The notes under the pieces: model-generated
Database searches by the model: none
What the model was told of the DNA's origin: nothing
What the model saw: the letters and a program-made list of their open reading frames with translations, nothing else
Source of the DNA: Trichormus variabilis 0441
Lineage (GTDB): Bacteria > Cyanobacteriota > Cyanobacteriia > Cyanobacteriales > Nostocaceae
DNA: 64,000 bases
NCBI RefSeq assembly: GCF_009856605.1
Contig: NZ_CP047242.1
Span: 5,522,501 to 5,586,500, forward strand
Reading direction: 5' to 3'
Made by a program: the position numbers and the translations under genes
Shown: one piece after another, positions 42,934 through 52,346 of the stretch
Position numbering within the stretch: position 1 is the stretch's first letter
How the letters are laid out: each line of letters starts with the position of its first letter

Positions 42934-43067
42934 ATATCTCTGGTTGCGATCACCAACAAATTCCTGTTATCCCTGTTGTCAGGGGTTACTTAGAGCAGAA
43001 ATAAAAAACTGATGATTAAGTATCACACAATGAAAGTAAACTGGCTTGTGGTTGAGGAATAAACTTT

Positions 43068-44237
43068 ATGAAAGCGATGATTCTCGCAGCAGGTAAGGGT
43101 ACTCGCGTTCGTCCGATTACCTATACGATTCCCAAACCGATGATTCCCATCCTGCAAAAGCCAGTGATGGAATTTTTACTGGAACTTTTACGTCAACATG
43201 GTTTCGACCAGATTATGGTCAACGTCAGCCATTTGGCTGAGGAAATTGAAAACTATTTTCGTGATGGTCAACGGTTTGGTGTGCAGATTGCCTATTCTTT
43301 TGAAGGCAAAATTGATGATGAAGGTAAGTTGGTAGGGGAAGCAATAGGTTCTGCTGGAGGGATGCGTCGCATCCAAGATTTTTCACCATTTTTTGATGAT
43401 ACCTTTGTGGTGTTGTGTGGCGACGCTTTGATTGACTTAGATTTGACGGCAGCAGTAAAGTGGCATAAATCCAAAGGTTCCATCGCCACTATCATTACCA
43501 AAACTGTCCCCGAAGAAGAAGTTTCTAGTTATGGTGTGGTCGTCACTGATGAGAATAGTCGGGTTAAAGCCTTCCAAGAAAAACCATCGATAGAAGAAGC
43601 ACTCAGTACTAATATCAACACAGGTATCTACATTTTTGAGCCAGAGGTGTTTAATTACATACCTTCTGGTGTGGAGTATGACATCGGTGGTCAACTATTC
43701 CCCAAACTGGTAGAAATTGGTGCGCCCTTCTATGCGATCGCAATGGATTTTGAATGGGTGGATATTGGTAAAGTACCAGACTACTGGCGGGCAATTCGCG
43801 GCGTGTTACAAGGGGAAATCAAGAATGTGCAGATTCCCGGTCATGAGGTTGCCCCTGGCATCTACACTGGCTTAAATGTGGCGGTGAATTGGGACAAAGT
43901 AGATATCACTGGCCCCGTTTACATTGGTGGCATGACTCGCATCGAAGATGGCGCGAAAATTGTCGGCCCGGCGATGATTGGCCCCAATTGCTGGATATGT
44001 GGTGAAGCTACTGTTGATAACAGTGTCATCTTTGAATGGTCACGATTAGGGCATGGAGCCAGGCTAGTAGATAAACTGGTGTTCGGGCGTTACTGTGTTG
44101 ATAAAACAGGAGCTGCCATTGATGTGCAAGCTGCTGCCTTAGATTGGCTGATTACCGATGCGCGGCAAACACCGCCAGAACATACCCCAGTGGAACGGCA
44201 AGCGATCGCCGAATTGTTGGGAACAAACGCAATTTAG
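43068..44237 (+). CDS. NDP-sugar pyrophosphorylase (mannose/glucose-1-P type)
   Basis: A 389-residue nucleotidyltransferase with a left-handed beta-helix C-terminus. The N-terminal Rossmann-like domain (1-~235) has MKAMILAAGKGTRVRPITYTIP, PMIPILQKPVMEFL, FVVLCGDALIDLDL (metal Asp) and FQEKPS; the C-terminal hexapeptide repeats run from ~258 (PVYIGGMTRIEDGAKIVGPA, MIGPNCWICGEATV). It forms an NDP-sugar from sugar-1-phosphate and NTP; the base (GDP or UDP/dTDP) cannot be decided. A GAGGAAT site is ~10 bases before ATG 43068. It stands alone. Confidence 0.88.
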   Translation: MKAMILAAGKGTRVRPITYTIPKPMIPILQKPVMEFLLELLRQHGFDQIMVNVSHLAEEIENYFRDGQRFGVQIAYSFEGKIDDEGKLVGEAIGSAGGMRRIQDFSPFFDDTFVVLCGDALIDLDLTAAVKWHKSKGSIATIITKTVPEEEVSSYGVVVTDENSRVKAFQEKPSIEEALSTNINTGIYIFEPEVFNYIPSGVEYDIGGQLFPKLVEIGAPFYAIAMDFEWVDIGKVPDYWRAIRGVLQGEIKNVQIPGHEVAPGIYTGLNVAVNWDKVDITGPVYIGGMTRIEDGAKIVGPAMIGPNCWICGEATVDNSVIFEWSRLGHGARLVDKLVFGRYCVDKTGAAIDVQAAALDWLITDARQTPPEHTPVERQAIAELLGTNAI

Positions 44238-44302
44238 TCAATAGTCATTAGTCAGTTGTCAGTTGCAATTTCTACTGACAACTGACAACTAACCACTGAC
44301 CA
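44238..44302. repeat. Short tandem repeats between convergent genes
   Basis: TAGTCATTAGTCAGTTGTCAGTTG and CTGACAACTGACAACTAACCACTGACCACTAAC form direct and partly inverted heptamer-like units. The inverted halves can form a hairpin between the convergent genes and may assist termination. Confidence 0.6.
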
Positions 44303-46342
44303 CTAACTATTTAAGTATGTGTATCTTCTGAGACTTTGTTCGTAAGTCTGGAGTAAGCGTTGGGATTCGGCTAAGGTAATGCGTTTTTCTTCTAACGCCC
44401 GCTCGCAACGTTGGCGGATGTTTTCTACCATGTCCTCGGAGTCATATTGGACGTAGCTCACCACTTCACTCATGGTATCGCCTTTGACTACGTGTTCAAT
44501 TTGGTAGCCTTTGGGTGTTAATTGGATATGAACGGCGTTGGTATCGCCGAATAAGTTGTGTAAGTTCCCCATAATTTCCTGATAAGCACCATTGAGGAAC
44601 ATTCCCATATAATAGGGTTCTCCCGGTTGGAAGGGGTGCAGTTCTAGCACAGATTTGACATCCCGTAAGTCGATAAAGCGATCAATTTTGCCATCACTAT
44701 CGCAGGTGAGGTCTGCTAAAATTCCTCGCTGCGTTGGTTCTTCATCTAGGCGATGGATGGGCATAATTGGGAACAGTTGATCGATCGCCCAGCAATCTGG
44801 TGCTGATTGAAACACCGAAAGATTGATGTAGTAGATAGAAGCCATGATTTTTTCTAGGTCTTCCAACTCATCAGGTACGTAATCGTGCTGACGAATAATG
44901 TCTAAAATTTTCTGACAACAAGCCCAGTAAAGACGTTCAGCTTTGGCTCGTTCACGCAGGCGTAAAATGCCCAAGTTGAAGCGGCTAATGGCTTCTTCCT
45001 TGAATTGGGTAGCGTCGTGGTAGAACTCTTGATAGTTTTCTTTGTTGATGGATTGATAGGTTTCCCACAGGTAATTAATAACTGGGGATTCACCTTCTTT
45101 TGGTGGTTCTGGGTTATCGCGGGGGACATCACTGGTACTGAGAACATCGAAAATGAGTACCGATTGATGGGAGGCGATCGCTCTACCGCTTTCACTAATC
45201 AGTGTGGGTACGGGAATTTGTTTCTCTGCACAGGTATCTTTTAACTCTGCCACGATGTCGTTGGCATAGTTCTGCATATTGTAGTTCTTGGAGGCGTAGA
45301 AGTTCGTCTGGGAACCGTCATAATCCACACCCAAGCCGCCGCCAACATCCAGATATTTCATATTAGCCCCCAAGGATGCTAACTCCACGTAAATCCGGCT
45401 AGCTTCTTGGATGGCATCTTTAATGACATTGATGGCGGAGATTTGCGAACCAATATGGAAGTGCATTAATTGCAAAGAATCCAGCAAGTCAGCATCACGT
45501 AACTTATCAACTGCTTGGATGATTTCGGGAATTGTCAGGCCAAATTTAGCGCGATCGCCTGTGGATGTACCCCAGCGTCCCATCCCTTGGGTGCTTAATT
45601 TTGCCCGTACCCCCAAAATCGGCTTAATGCCTAATTGGTGACTAGCCGCAATCACTAAATCGACCTCTTCCACCTGTTCTAGGACGATGATTGGTGTTTG
45701 GCCTAGTCTTTGGGATAACATGGCCGTTTCCACATACTCCCGGTCTTTGTAGCCGTTGCAAACTAGCAAAGATCCAGGGGTATCCAATAACGCCAAAGCA
45801 ATCATTAACTCCGGCTTGGAACCAGCTTCTAAACCAAACTGATGTGGCTTGCCAAATCTCACTAAATCTTCAATCAAATGCCGTTGCTGGTTGCACTTGA
45901 CAGGAAACACGCCACGATATACACCAGGGTAATTGTAGCGAGCGATCGCCTTGGCAAAACAAGCGTTTAAGCGTTCAATGCGGTCTTCTAAAATATCCGA
46001 AAAGCGAATCAGTAAGGGTAAACCCAAACTGCGTTGTTTCAAAGCATTGACCAATTCAAACAAGTCCAAAGAACCGCCGCGATCGCCTTTGGGAGAAACA
46101 GTAACGTGACCAGCCGCATTAATCGAGAAATAAGGCTGTCCCCAACCTTCAATCCGGTATAAAGCTTCGCTGTCCTCAATCTTCCAAGCGCGAGATACAT
46201 CTCCTGGCGCATTCGTTGGTAGCAGCTTTTTCTGCTTGTGATTTTTCCCCTCCAACTTGTTCCCGTTGGCTGGTACTTTTACCACCTCGTCAGATGTAGC
46301 AGTTGACTCAACACCCATTTCTTCCTGACCTCTGTGTTTCAC
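44303..46342 (-). CDS. speA: Biosynthetic arginine decarboxylase
   Basis: A 679-residue PLP enzyme that makes agmatine from arginine, the first step to putrescine in bacteria and plants. The N-terminal barrel has GVFPVKCNQQRHL with the PLP-binding Lys149, FGLEAGSKPELMIAL, GMGRWGTSTGDRAKFGLTIP, LMHFHIGSQI and DVGGGLGVDYDGS; the C-terminus holds CDSDGKIDRFIDLRDVK and the active-site region HNLFGDTNAVHIQL. Length and domain order match the SpeA group. The first ~45 residues are basic/polar and variable. Start at ATG 46342; no other polyamine gene is adjacent. Confidence 0.96.
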   Translation of the reverse strand: MKHRGQEEMGVESTATSDEVVKVPANGNKLEGKNHKQKKLLPTNAPGDVSRAWKIEDSEALYRIEGWGQPYFSINAAGHVTVSPKGDRGGSLDLFELVNALKQRSLGLPLLIRFSDILEDRIERLNACFAKAIARYNYPGVYRGVFPVKCNQQRHLIEDLVRFGKPHQFGLEAGSKPELMIALALLDTPGSLLVCNGYKDREYVETAMLSQRLGQTPIIVLEQVEEVDLVIAASHQLGIKPILGVRAKLSTQGMGRWGTSTGDRAKFGLTIPEIIQAVDKLRDADLLDSLQLMHFHIGSQISAINVIKDAIQEASRIYVELASLGANMKYLDVGGGLGVDYDGSQTNFYASKNYNMQNYANDIVAELKDTCAEKQIPVPTLISESGRAIASHQSVLIFDVLSTSDVPRDNPEPPKEGESPVINYLWETYQSINKENYQEFYHDATQFKEEAISRFNLGILRLRERAKAERLYWACCQKILDIIRQHDYVPDELEDLEKIMASIYYINLSVFQSAPDCWAIDQLFPIMPIHRLDEEPTQRGILADLTCDSDGKIDRFIDLRDVKSVLELHPFQPGEPYYMGMFLNGAYQEIMGNLHNLFGDTNAVHIQLTPKGYQIEHVVKGDTMSEVVSYVQYDSEDMVENIRQRCERALEEKRITLAESQRLLQTYEQSLRRYTYLNS

Positions 46343-46429
46343 CCACGAATAAACAATTTAACGCATTCGTATAAGAACTGATATGCACTCAGAGATAATT
46401 TCTGAGATAAACTCTGATTGGTCAGTATT

Positions 46430-46516
46430 TACTTAGTCATTAGTCATTGGTCATTGGTCATTAGCAGAAACGCTTAAACTGTGGACTATGGACTTTTGAC
46501 TATGGACTCTTGACCA
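46430..46516. repeat. Short repeats TTAGTCATTGGTCA and GACTATGGACT
   Basis: TCATTAGTCATTGGTCATTGGTCATTAG heptamer units and then GTGGACTATGGACTTTTGACTATGGACTCTTGACC. STRR-type sequence in the divergent gap between speA and ndk. Confidence 0.6.
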
Positions 46517-46549
46517 AATAAAAATTTTATTAAGCTTTGGGAGATAGTA

Positions 46550-46999
46550 ATGGAACGCACATTCTTAGCAATTAAGCCTGATGGCGTACAGCGTGGACTG
46601 GTTGGAGAAATTATCCGTCGCTTTGAAACAAAAGGTTTTACCCTTGTGGGTTTGAAGTTCCTCCAAGTCAGTAAAGAATTGGCTGAACAACATTATGGCG
46701 TACACCGCGAAAGACCATTCTTTCCTAGCTTAGTGGAATTTATCACCTCTGGCCCGGTGGTAGCGATGGTTTGGGAAGGTGATGGCGTGATTGCTTCTGC
46801 GAGAAAAATTATTGGTGCGACCAATCCTCTGACAGCAGAACCCGGAACAATTCGGGGCGATTTTGGCATTAACATCGGTCGCAATCTCATCCACGGTTCT
46901 GATGCGCCAGAAACCGCACAAAAAGAAGTAAGCCTATGGTTTACAGATGCAGAATTAGTCAATTGGCAACCCCATTTAACACCTTGGTTGCACGAGTAA
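46550..46999 (+). CDS. ndk: Nucleoside diphosphate kinase
   Basis: A 149-residue enzyme that transfers the gamma phosphate between nucleoside triphosphates and diphosphates. The phosphohistidine is His115 in [15 protein letters not shown]; other conserved parts are [42 protein letters not shown] and [15 protein letters not shown]. Length is typical (hexameric bacterial type). A GGGAGAT site lies about 8 bases upstream of ATG 46550. It is divergent from speA. Confidence 0.97.
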   Translation: MERTFLAIKPDGVQRGLVGEIIRRFETKGFTLVGLKFLQVSKELAEQHYGVHRERPFFPSLVEFITSGPVVAMVWEGDGVIASARKIIGATNPLTAEPGTIRGDFGINIGRNLIHGSDAPETAQKEVSLWFTDAELVNWQPHLTPWLHE

Positions 47000-47093
47000 T
47001 TAGTTAGGGAGTGGGGAGTTAGGGAGTACTGAATGAAATATTCTAGTCACTAGTTTTCATTTCCCAGTCCCCAATCCCCAATCACCAATCCCT

Positions 47094-47816
47094 TTACTTC
47101 GATACTTCACTTTTTTCCACTTCTACTTGTGGTGATTCAATGACAGTTCGCTTGGAAAAGCCCCAGGTAAATATTAGGGCGATCGCCGCAATCATTAACC
47201 ATTCTGGTGGGACAAAATCATCGTTGACGACCTTCAATAACAGACGCAAACCTACTAACGCTACAGTGATATAACCTGCGTCTTCTAGATTTTCAAATTC
47301 ATCTAACCAACGAATAAATAATCCTGCCATAAATCGCAGGGTGAAAATACCAATAGTTGTCCCAGTGATTACTAGCCAAGTTTCTTGAGATACGGCGATC
47401 GCTGTTGTCACGCTATCCAATGAAAAGGCTAAGTCGGTAAATGCAATCACGGGTATCGCTTGCCACAGGTTAGCAAAACGCGGGCCGTGGTGATGGTCGT
47501 CTTCAGTTTCTTCTGAGGTAAAGTGTTGAAATACCAGCCATAGTAGGTAAGCCGCACCCAGAAGTTCAAATTGCCAGAACTTTTGTACCTCAGTGGCAGT
47601 CAACAATAAGGTTATTCGCAGCACATAGGCAACAACCAAACCAATATTGAGGGCTTGGCGTTCCAACTTCTTGTCTTCTAACCCTTGGGCGATCGCAGCG
47701 AGGGCGATCGCGTTATCTGCTGATAGTACCGCCTCTAGAAATACTAATATCAGCAGGACTATAGGCGCTTCAACGCTGATATGAAAGTGCAGGTAGTCAA
47801 AAATTCGGTCTAGCAT
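47094..47816 (-). CDS. TerC family integral membrane protein
   Basis: A 240-residue protein with seven predicted helices. The TerC signatures are LEAVLSADNAIALAAIAQGL at the first helices and AFTDLAFSLDSVTTAIAVSQ in the middle, with acidic residues in the membrane that are required in metal-export relatives. A His/Asp stretch (EETEDDHHHGPRF) is in a loop. TerC-type proteins are linked to Mn2+ export and to tellurite resistance; in plants the homologue helps thylakoid protein insertion. Start is ATG 47816. It is convergent with ndk. Confidence 0.87.
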   Translation of the reverse strand: MLDRIFDYLHFHISVEAPIVLLILVFLEAVLSADNAIALAAIAQGLEDKKLERQALNIGLVVAYVLRITLLLTATEVQKFWQFELLGAAYLLWLVFQHFTSEETEDDHHHGPRFANLWQAIPVIAFTDLAFSLDSVTTAIAVSQETWLVITGTTIGIFTLRFMAGLFIRWLDEFENLEDAGYITVALVGLRLLLKVVNDDFVPPEWLMIAAIALIFTWGFSKRTVIESPQVEVEKSEVSK

Positions 47817-48217
47817 TCCAGATTTCTCAAGCAGTGAAAATTAAAAATTAGCAGTAATAGCCAATCTCATATAAGAAAGTGCAACAAATTGCTACTTTTA
47901 TCCAGCTTAACCTGTAGGGGGTGAGTTCTGGTAAGTCCAGAATCTACGGGTTTGTGTGGTTTACCGCAAGTGTCACTTTTTTAGTTTACCCAGAGGCGCG
48001 GAAAACACGGAGAAATCATGAATCAATTCAAAATTCAAAATGAATTAAAATAAATTAAAAAAGCGTTATCAAAAATTAAATATTTTAAAAATTTTCTTTC
48101 TTAAACATTAGCAATTATTTTAAATCTGACTCACTCGTCAAATTAGCGATCACTTTTTCCACAAACTACAGAGGGTGCGAATGAACAAAGAGAGCGATCG
48201 CATGGTGAAATACAATC
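47817..48217. other. AT-rich gap, no feature seen
   Basis: 401 bp between the divergent TerC start and the end of the Rpn-type gene. It contains a short CCCAGAGGCGCGGAAAACACGG sequence and poly-A/T runs, with no credible open frame, RNA or inverted repeat. Confidence 0.4.
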
Positions 48218-49153
48218 TTACTGCTGCTGTTGCAACCAAGTCACTAAATCAGCTTCAGTAGAAAAATCTAGTAAGGCTTCAGCTAAATCCTCTAACTGAG
48301 TTAACGATAATCCCCGTACACGCTCTTGTAATTCAGGGGTAATTGTACCAATTCGTCTTGTCAATAGACGTTGAATGACTTTCAATTCTCCTTGTTGCAG
48401 CCCTTGTTGCAGTCCTTGTTGCAGCCCTTGTTGTATTCCTTCCTCCATCCAACTAGTAACGATTTGCATAACTACCTCTTGTTGAGTTGGTTCAAATTGT
48501 GCAATTTCAGACTGAAAAATTTCTGTTTCTTGGGCATTTAGGCGTAAGTATGTATCAATAAACCCGGAAATTAACTGCATTCGCGCTGGATCTAACTGCA
48601 ACGTAGCTAAAAGACGTAGGCACTCAGATTTTACCCTGGGGCGGTCTTGTGGTGCTATGTTCATTTTAGCCATCAGCGCACTAGCGACGGGATTTTGCTG
48701 TTGCAGGTATTCTCGCCAATTCAGCCGATTTAATTGAATAACATCATAGTTGAACTGCAAGACAACTTTATTGGGAAATGCTACCTGATGAAAATTTGGT
48801 TCGGCTTTTTTGGGGCGAGCGTAAGAAAATAGAGCAATAGGATAAACTGGCAGGGCGTATTTTTCGTACAATCTGGCAAAGTAGCGATACATCCGCAAAT
48901 CAAAAGCCTCTTGATAATACGCTTGATGTTCTAGATGTACTAGGAAAAACGATTCTTGCTCTCTAAATCTGGCTTTTACTATTAAATCAGTTTCATATTT
49001 TTCGCCAGCAGTAACATCGGTAAATATTTCTTTATCAATGAAGGTGATTGTGTCACGTTCCAAATAAGCGGTTATTTCTGGGAAGAATAAATCGATGAAC
49101 TCCCAGAAGAAGGTAGTTAATAGTTCTTTAAATAGGCGATCGTGGTCTATCAT
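48218..49153 (-). CDS. Rpn/YhgA-like PD-(D/E)XK nuclease with DUF4351 tail
   Basis: A 311-residue protein. Residues ~1-160 belong to the Rpn (recombination-promoting nuclease)/transposase-like YhgA group: DRLFKELLTTFFWEFIDLFF, ETDLIVKARFREQESFFLVH and LEHQAYYQEAFDLRMYRYFA, containing the D...E-x-Q PD-(D/E)XK core. The linker has GLQQ repeated four times (GIQQGLQQGLQQGLQQGE), and residues ~255-311 are a DUF4351 domain (RLLTRRIGTITPELQERVRG). Family members cut DNA and are common, often multi-copy, in cyanobacteria. The repeat is visible at DNA level as TTGTTGCAGCCC units (48390-48440). Confidence 0.85.
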   Translation of the reverse strand: MIDHDRLFKELLTTFFWEFIDLFFPEITAYLERDTITFIDKEIFTDVTAGEKYETDLIVKARFREQESFFLVHLEHQAYYQEAFDLRMYRYFARLYEKYALPVYPIALFSYARPKKAEPNFHQVAFPNKVVLQFNYDVIQLNRLNWREYLQQQNPVASALMAKMNIAPQDRPRVKSECLRLLATLQLDPARMQLISGFIDTYLRLNAQETEIFQSEIAQFEPTQQEVVMQIVTSWMEEGIQQGLQQGLQQGLQQGELKVIQRLLTRRIGTITPELQERVRGLSLTQLEDLAEALLDFSTEADLVTWLQQQQ

Positions 49154-49390
49154 GATTAAATTTATATCATGTTACTGGTGGGACTAAGCACATCCCAAAT
49201 AGCTGTTTAGGTTAAGTGTGATCTTTTTTTAGTGAACCTCATAGGAACAGAGAAAAAGGTAATATTAAAAGAAATAACTGCTGTAACTTTACTTACTTGA
49301 GTTTTCCCGCACAAAAAATCTTTCAAGCTGGAATTATGCCAAGATAGATAATACGTATTTCATTTCATATAAATAATTTTGCATATTTCT

Positions 49391-50488
49391 ATGAATAAAA
49401 CAAAAGGTAGTAATAAATTTCTATTTTTTCTGAAGCTAGAACTCATATTACCTCTATTAGGACTTTCTGGTCTTTTAACAGCGATATTTCTTCCTCGTTG
49501 GACAGTTGACAATGCAAAGCTTACCGGTACAAAGCGTCTTGAAGTCGCTAATGCTTATCGTGTCACCATAATCCAGGGTTTCGGAGGATTATTTTTCCTG
49601 AGTACAGCTTATTTTACGTGGCGGAACTTAAAAGTTGCCGAGGGTAACTTAACAACCGCACAAAATAAACAAATAGCAGATGCAAAAGTTGCTGAATTAA
49701 ACCTAAAAGCTATACAAGATAAACAACTTACAGAACGTTTTGCCAAAGCCGTTGATATGTTGGGGCATCAAGATATTCATGTTCGCTTAGGTGCAATTTA
49801 TTTACTAGAAAGAATTTCAAAAGATTCTGAGCAAGATTACTTGCAGATAATGGAAATTCTCACGGCTTATGTGCGAGAAAAGTCTCCTTATCAATACCCT
49901 CACAATACAGTAAACAACTTAGAAGACGAATCTTTTGTTCCACTACCAATAGATATTCAAGCAGTTCTGACTGTTATTGGTAGACGCAAAGATCCTGAAA
50001 CAGAAGAATTAAATTCTTTAGATTTGAGTGGCAGTAATCTTAGGGGAGCTAAACTTGGTTCAGCTAACCTAAAAAAAGTGGATTTTAGCAGAGCTAACCT
50101 CAGCTATGCTTACCTTGTAGAAGCAGAACTTGAGAACTCTATCTTTGATAAAGCTGTTATTAAAAAAGCTGACTTAACAGAAGCCAAATTAAGCAATGCT
50201 AATCTTAAAGATGCCAACTTATTTGACAGTATCCTTAATGGAGCAAATCTCACGAGCGCTAAGTTAGGTCATACTAACCTCAGTTACACCAGTCTTGATG
50301 GAGTTAATTTCAAAGATGCTTACTTAGTAGTAGCAAACCTTTTAGAGGCTCACTTATACAAAGCAGAAAACCTTGATCCAAATCAAATTGTCAAAGCAAT
50401 TAATTGCGAGAAAGCCCACTACGACCCTGAATTTCGCAAACAAATAGGTTTAAGAAACACAACTATAACTAGTACAAATAATTTATAG
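49391..50488 (+). CDS. Membrane-anchored pentapeptide-repeat protein
   Basis: A 365-residue protein. It starts with two membrane helices (~10-35, ~55-75), then a short helical linker (EGNLTTAQNKQIADAKVAEL), a HEAT-like segment (LGHQDIHVRLGAIYLLERIS) and, from ~215 to ~325, about 20 pentapeptide units of the A(D/N)LxX type (e.g. LRGAKLGSANLKKVDFSRAN), forming a right-handed quadrilateral helix. Function of such cyanobacterial proteins is unknown; the repeats may mimic DNA or serve as scaffold. ATG 49391 is preferred over TTG 49379. Confidence 0.85.
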   Translation: MNKTKGSNKFLFFLKLELILPLLGLSGLLTAIFLPRWTVDNAKLTGTKRLEVANAYRVTIIQGFGGLFFLSTAYFTWRNLKVAEGNLTTAQNKQIADAKVAELNLKAIQDKQLTERFAKAVDMLGHQDIHVRLGAIYLLERISKDSEQDYLQIMEILTAYVREKSPYQYPHNTVNNLEDESFVPLPIDIQAVLTVIGRRKDPETEELNSLDLSGSNLRGAKLGSANLKKVDFSRANLSYAYLVEAELENSIFDKAVIKKADLTEAKLSNANLKDANLFDSILNGANLTSAKLGHTNLSYTSLDGVNFKDAYLVVANLLEAHLYKAENLDPNQIVKAINCEKAHYDPEFRKQIGLRNTTITSTNNL

Positions 50489-50570
50489 GCTCGAAATAGT
50501 CTCTGAAAAAACTTGCCTCAGAAGCATCACACCCCCAAGGCAAGTAAACCTAGAAATTATTTTTAATTCC

Positions 50571-51974
50571 CTAAAGTTGCTTCACTTCTGAAACTAACTT
50601 CGCCACCATATCTTTCGCACTACCAAACAGCATTGTGGTTTTATCTTTGTAGAACAACTCATTATCTACACCGGCAAAACCTGCGCTCATCCCGCGCTTA
50701 ATTACAATAGTGTGCTTTGCCCTATCAACTTCCAAAATGGGCATCCCATAAATTGGGCTAGCGGTATCACTCCGCGCCGCCGGATTGACTACATCATTCG
50801 CCCCAATCACTAAAGCCACATCTGCTTGCTCAAATTGGGGGTTAATATCTTCCATGTCATACAACTGGGTGTATGGCACATTCGCCTCAGCTAACAACAC
50901 ATTCATGTGTCCGGGCATTCTGCCAGCAACGGGGTGGATGGCATACTTAACATCAACACCCATCCGTTCTAGTTGGTCTGCCAATTCTCTCACACTGTGC
51001 TGTGCTTGAGCTACAGCCATGCCATAACCAGGGACAATTACCACAGAACGGGCATAACCCAACATCATCGCCCCTTCTTCGGGATCGATGCTGTGGACCG
51101 TTTGATCTGTTGCACCAGTAGCCCCAACACCACCAGTAGCGCTTCCTGAACCAAAGGCGCTGAACAGCACGCTAAATAGGGAACGGTTCATGGCTTTACA
51201 CATGATTTCCGTCAAGATTAAACCGGAAGCCCCCACCAATGCACCGGCGATGATTAACATATTGTTCATCACCACGAAACCAGCCGCCGCCGCCGCGATA
51301 CCTGATAAGGAGTTCAATAGCGAAATTACCACCGGCATATCTCCCCCACCAATGGGGATGACGAACATCACGCCCAAAACTAGGGAGACTGCAACGACTG
51401 CTAAAAAGACGGGTAAGCTATCTGGTGTGACGATTAAATAGGCACTTCCTGCTAGATAAGCACCCAAAAGCAAGAGGTTAAATGGTTGTTGTAAAGGAAA
51501 GGTAATTGGCGAACCGCTAATTAATCCTTGCAATTTGGCGAAGGCGAGGAAACTACCTGTGAAGGTGACACCACCAATCAACACATCCAATAACATGGAA
51601 ATGTTGACATCTAAGGGTACGGGTGCGCCAGCATCCAATAACCGCCAGAACTCAGCCACCGCTACTAATGCGGAAGCCGCACCGCCCAAACCGTTGAGTA
51701 AACCCACCATTTGGGGCATTTCTGTCATCTGGACTTTGTAGGCAGCGATCGCACCAATACCTGAACCAATCGCTAAACCTAACAAAATCATTTCATAATT
51801 GAGGACGTGCTGATCTAACATTGTGGCGACAATTGCCAACAACATCCCCACAGCCGCAATTACATTCCCGTTACGCGCTGTCGCCGGAGAACCTAATTTT
51901 TTCAAACCCAGAATAAATAAGGATGCAGCGACTAAGTACGTCAGCTGTATTCCAGTTGGTAAAAAGTCGCTCAC
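50571..51974 (-). CDS. pntB: Proton-translocating NAD(P) transhydrogenase, beta subunit
   Basis: A 467-residue subunit with about nine membrane helices and the NADP-binding domain III at the C-terminus (VVIVPGYGMAVAQAQHSVRE, VKYAIHPVAGRMPGHMNVLL, VALVIGANDVVNPAAR). Together with the two alpha parts it couples hydride transfer between NADH and NADP+ to proton flow across the membrane. The start GTG at 51974 overlaps the TGA of pntAB (GTGA), indicating coupling. Third gene of the operon. Confidence 0.96.
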   Translation of the reverse strand: MSDFLPTGIQLTYLVAASLFILGLKKLGSPATARNGNVIAAVGMLLAIVATMLDQHVLNYEMILLGLAIGSGIGAIAAYKVQMTEMPQMVGLLNGLGGAASALVAVAEFWRLLDAGAPVPLDVNISMLLDVLIGGVTFTGSFLAFAKLQGLISGSPITFPLQQPFNLLLLGAYLAGSAYLIVTPDSLPVFLAVVAVSLVLGVMFVIPIGGGDMPVVISLLNSLSGIAAAAAGFVVMNNMLIIAGALVGASGLILTEIMCKAMNRSLFSVLFSAFGSGSATGGVGATGATDQTVHSIDPEEGAMMLGYARSVVIVPGYGMAVAQAQHSVRELADQLERMGVDVKYAIHPVAGRMPGHMNVLLAEANVPYTQLYDMEDINPQFEQADVALVIGANDVVNPAARSDTASPIYGMPILEVDRAKHTIVIKRGMSAGFAGVDNELFYKDKTTMLFGSAKDMVAKLVSEVKQL

Positions 51975-52264
51975 GCCTTAATCTCCTTCTTCTTGAACAT
52001 TTGCAACATTCTGTCGGTAACGAGAAACCCACCGACTACGTTGACTGTCGCCAAAATAACGGCAATCAAACCCAGAATTACGGATAAATTGGTGTTTCTT
52101 TCTCCGGCTGCTACTATCGCCCCAATCACAGCAATGCCAGAAATTGCATTTGAGCCTGACATTAAGGGTGTATGTAGAGTGGGTGGTATTTTGTTGATGA
52201 CTTCAAAGCCGATAAAAGATGCCAACACAAATACAAACAAAGCTGCAATTAATGCCTCTGTCAT
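51971..52264 (-). CDS. pntAB: NAD(P) transhydrogenase, membrane part of alpha subunit
   Basis: A 97-residue protein with three membrane helices (LIAALFVFVLASFIGFEVI, SGIAVIGAIVAAG, ILGLIAVILATVNVVGGFLV) ending in the charged MFKKKEIKA. It corresponds to the C-terminal membrane domain of E. coli PntA, present as a separate subunit as in Rhodospirillum. A good AAGGAG site lies 6-11 bases before ATG 52264. Its stop overlaps the pntB start by 4 bases. Confidence 0.93.
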   Translation of the reverse strand: MTEALIAALFVFVLASFIGFEVINKIPPTLHTPLMSGSNAISGIAVIGAIVAAGERNTNLSVILGLIAVILATVNVVGGFLVTDRMLQMFKKKEIKA

Positions 52265-52275
52265 TTAAAACTCCT

Positions 52276-52346
52276 TTTTGTAATTGGTAATTGGTAATTG
52301 GTAATTGGGTATTAGGGATTTATCTTTCCTATTACCTATTACCTAT
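52276..52346. repeat. Tandem TAATTGG heptamers within the pnt operon
   Basis: GTAATTGGTAATTGGTAATTGGTAATTGG is four exact heptamers at 52281-52309, followed by CTATTACCTATTACCTATTAG, which is three related units on the other strand. The two blocks are partly complementary and could form a hairpin between pntAA and pntAB. STRR-like. Confidence 0.75.
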
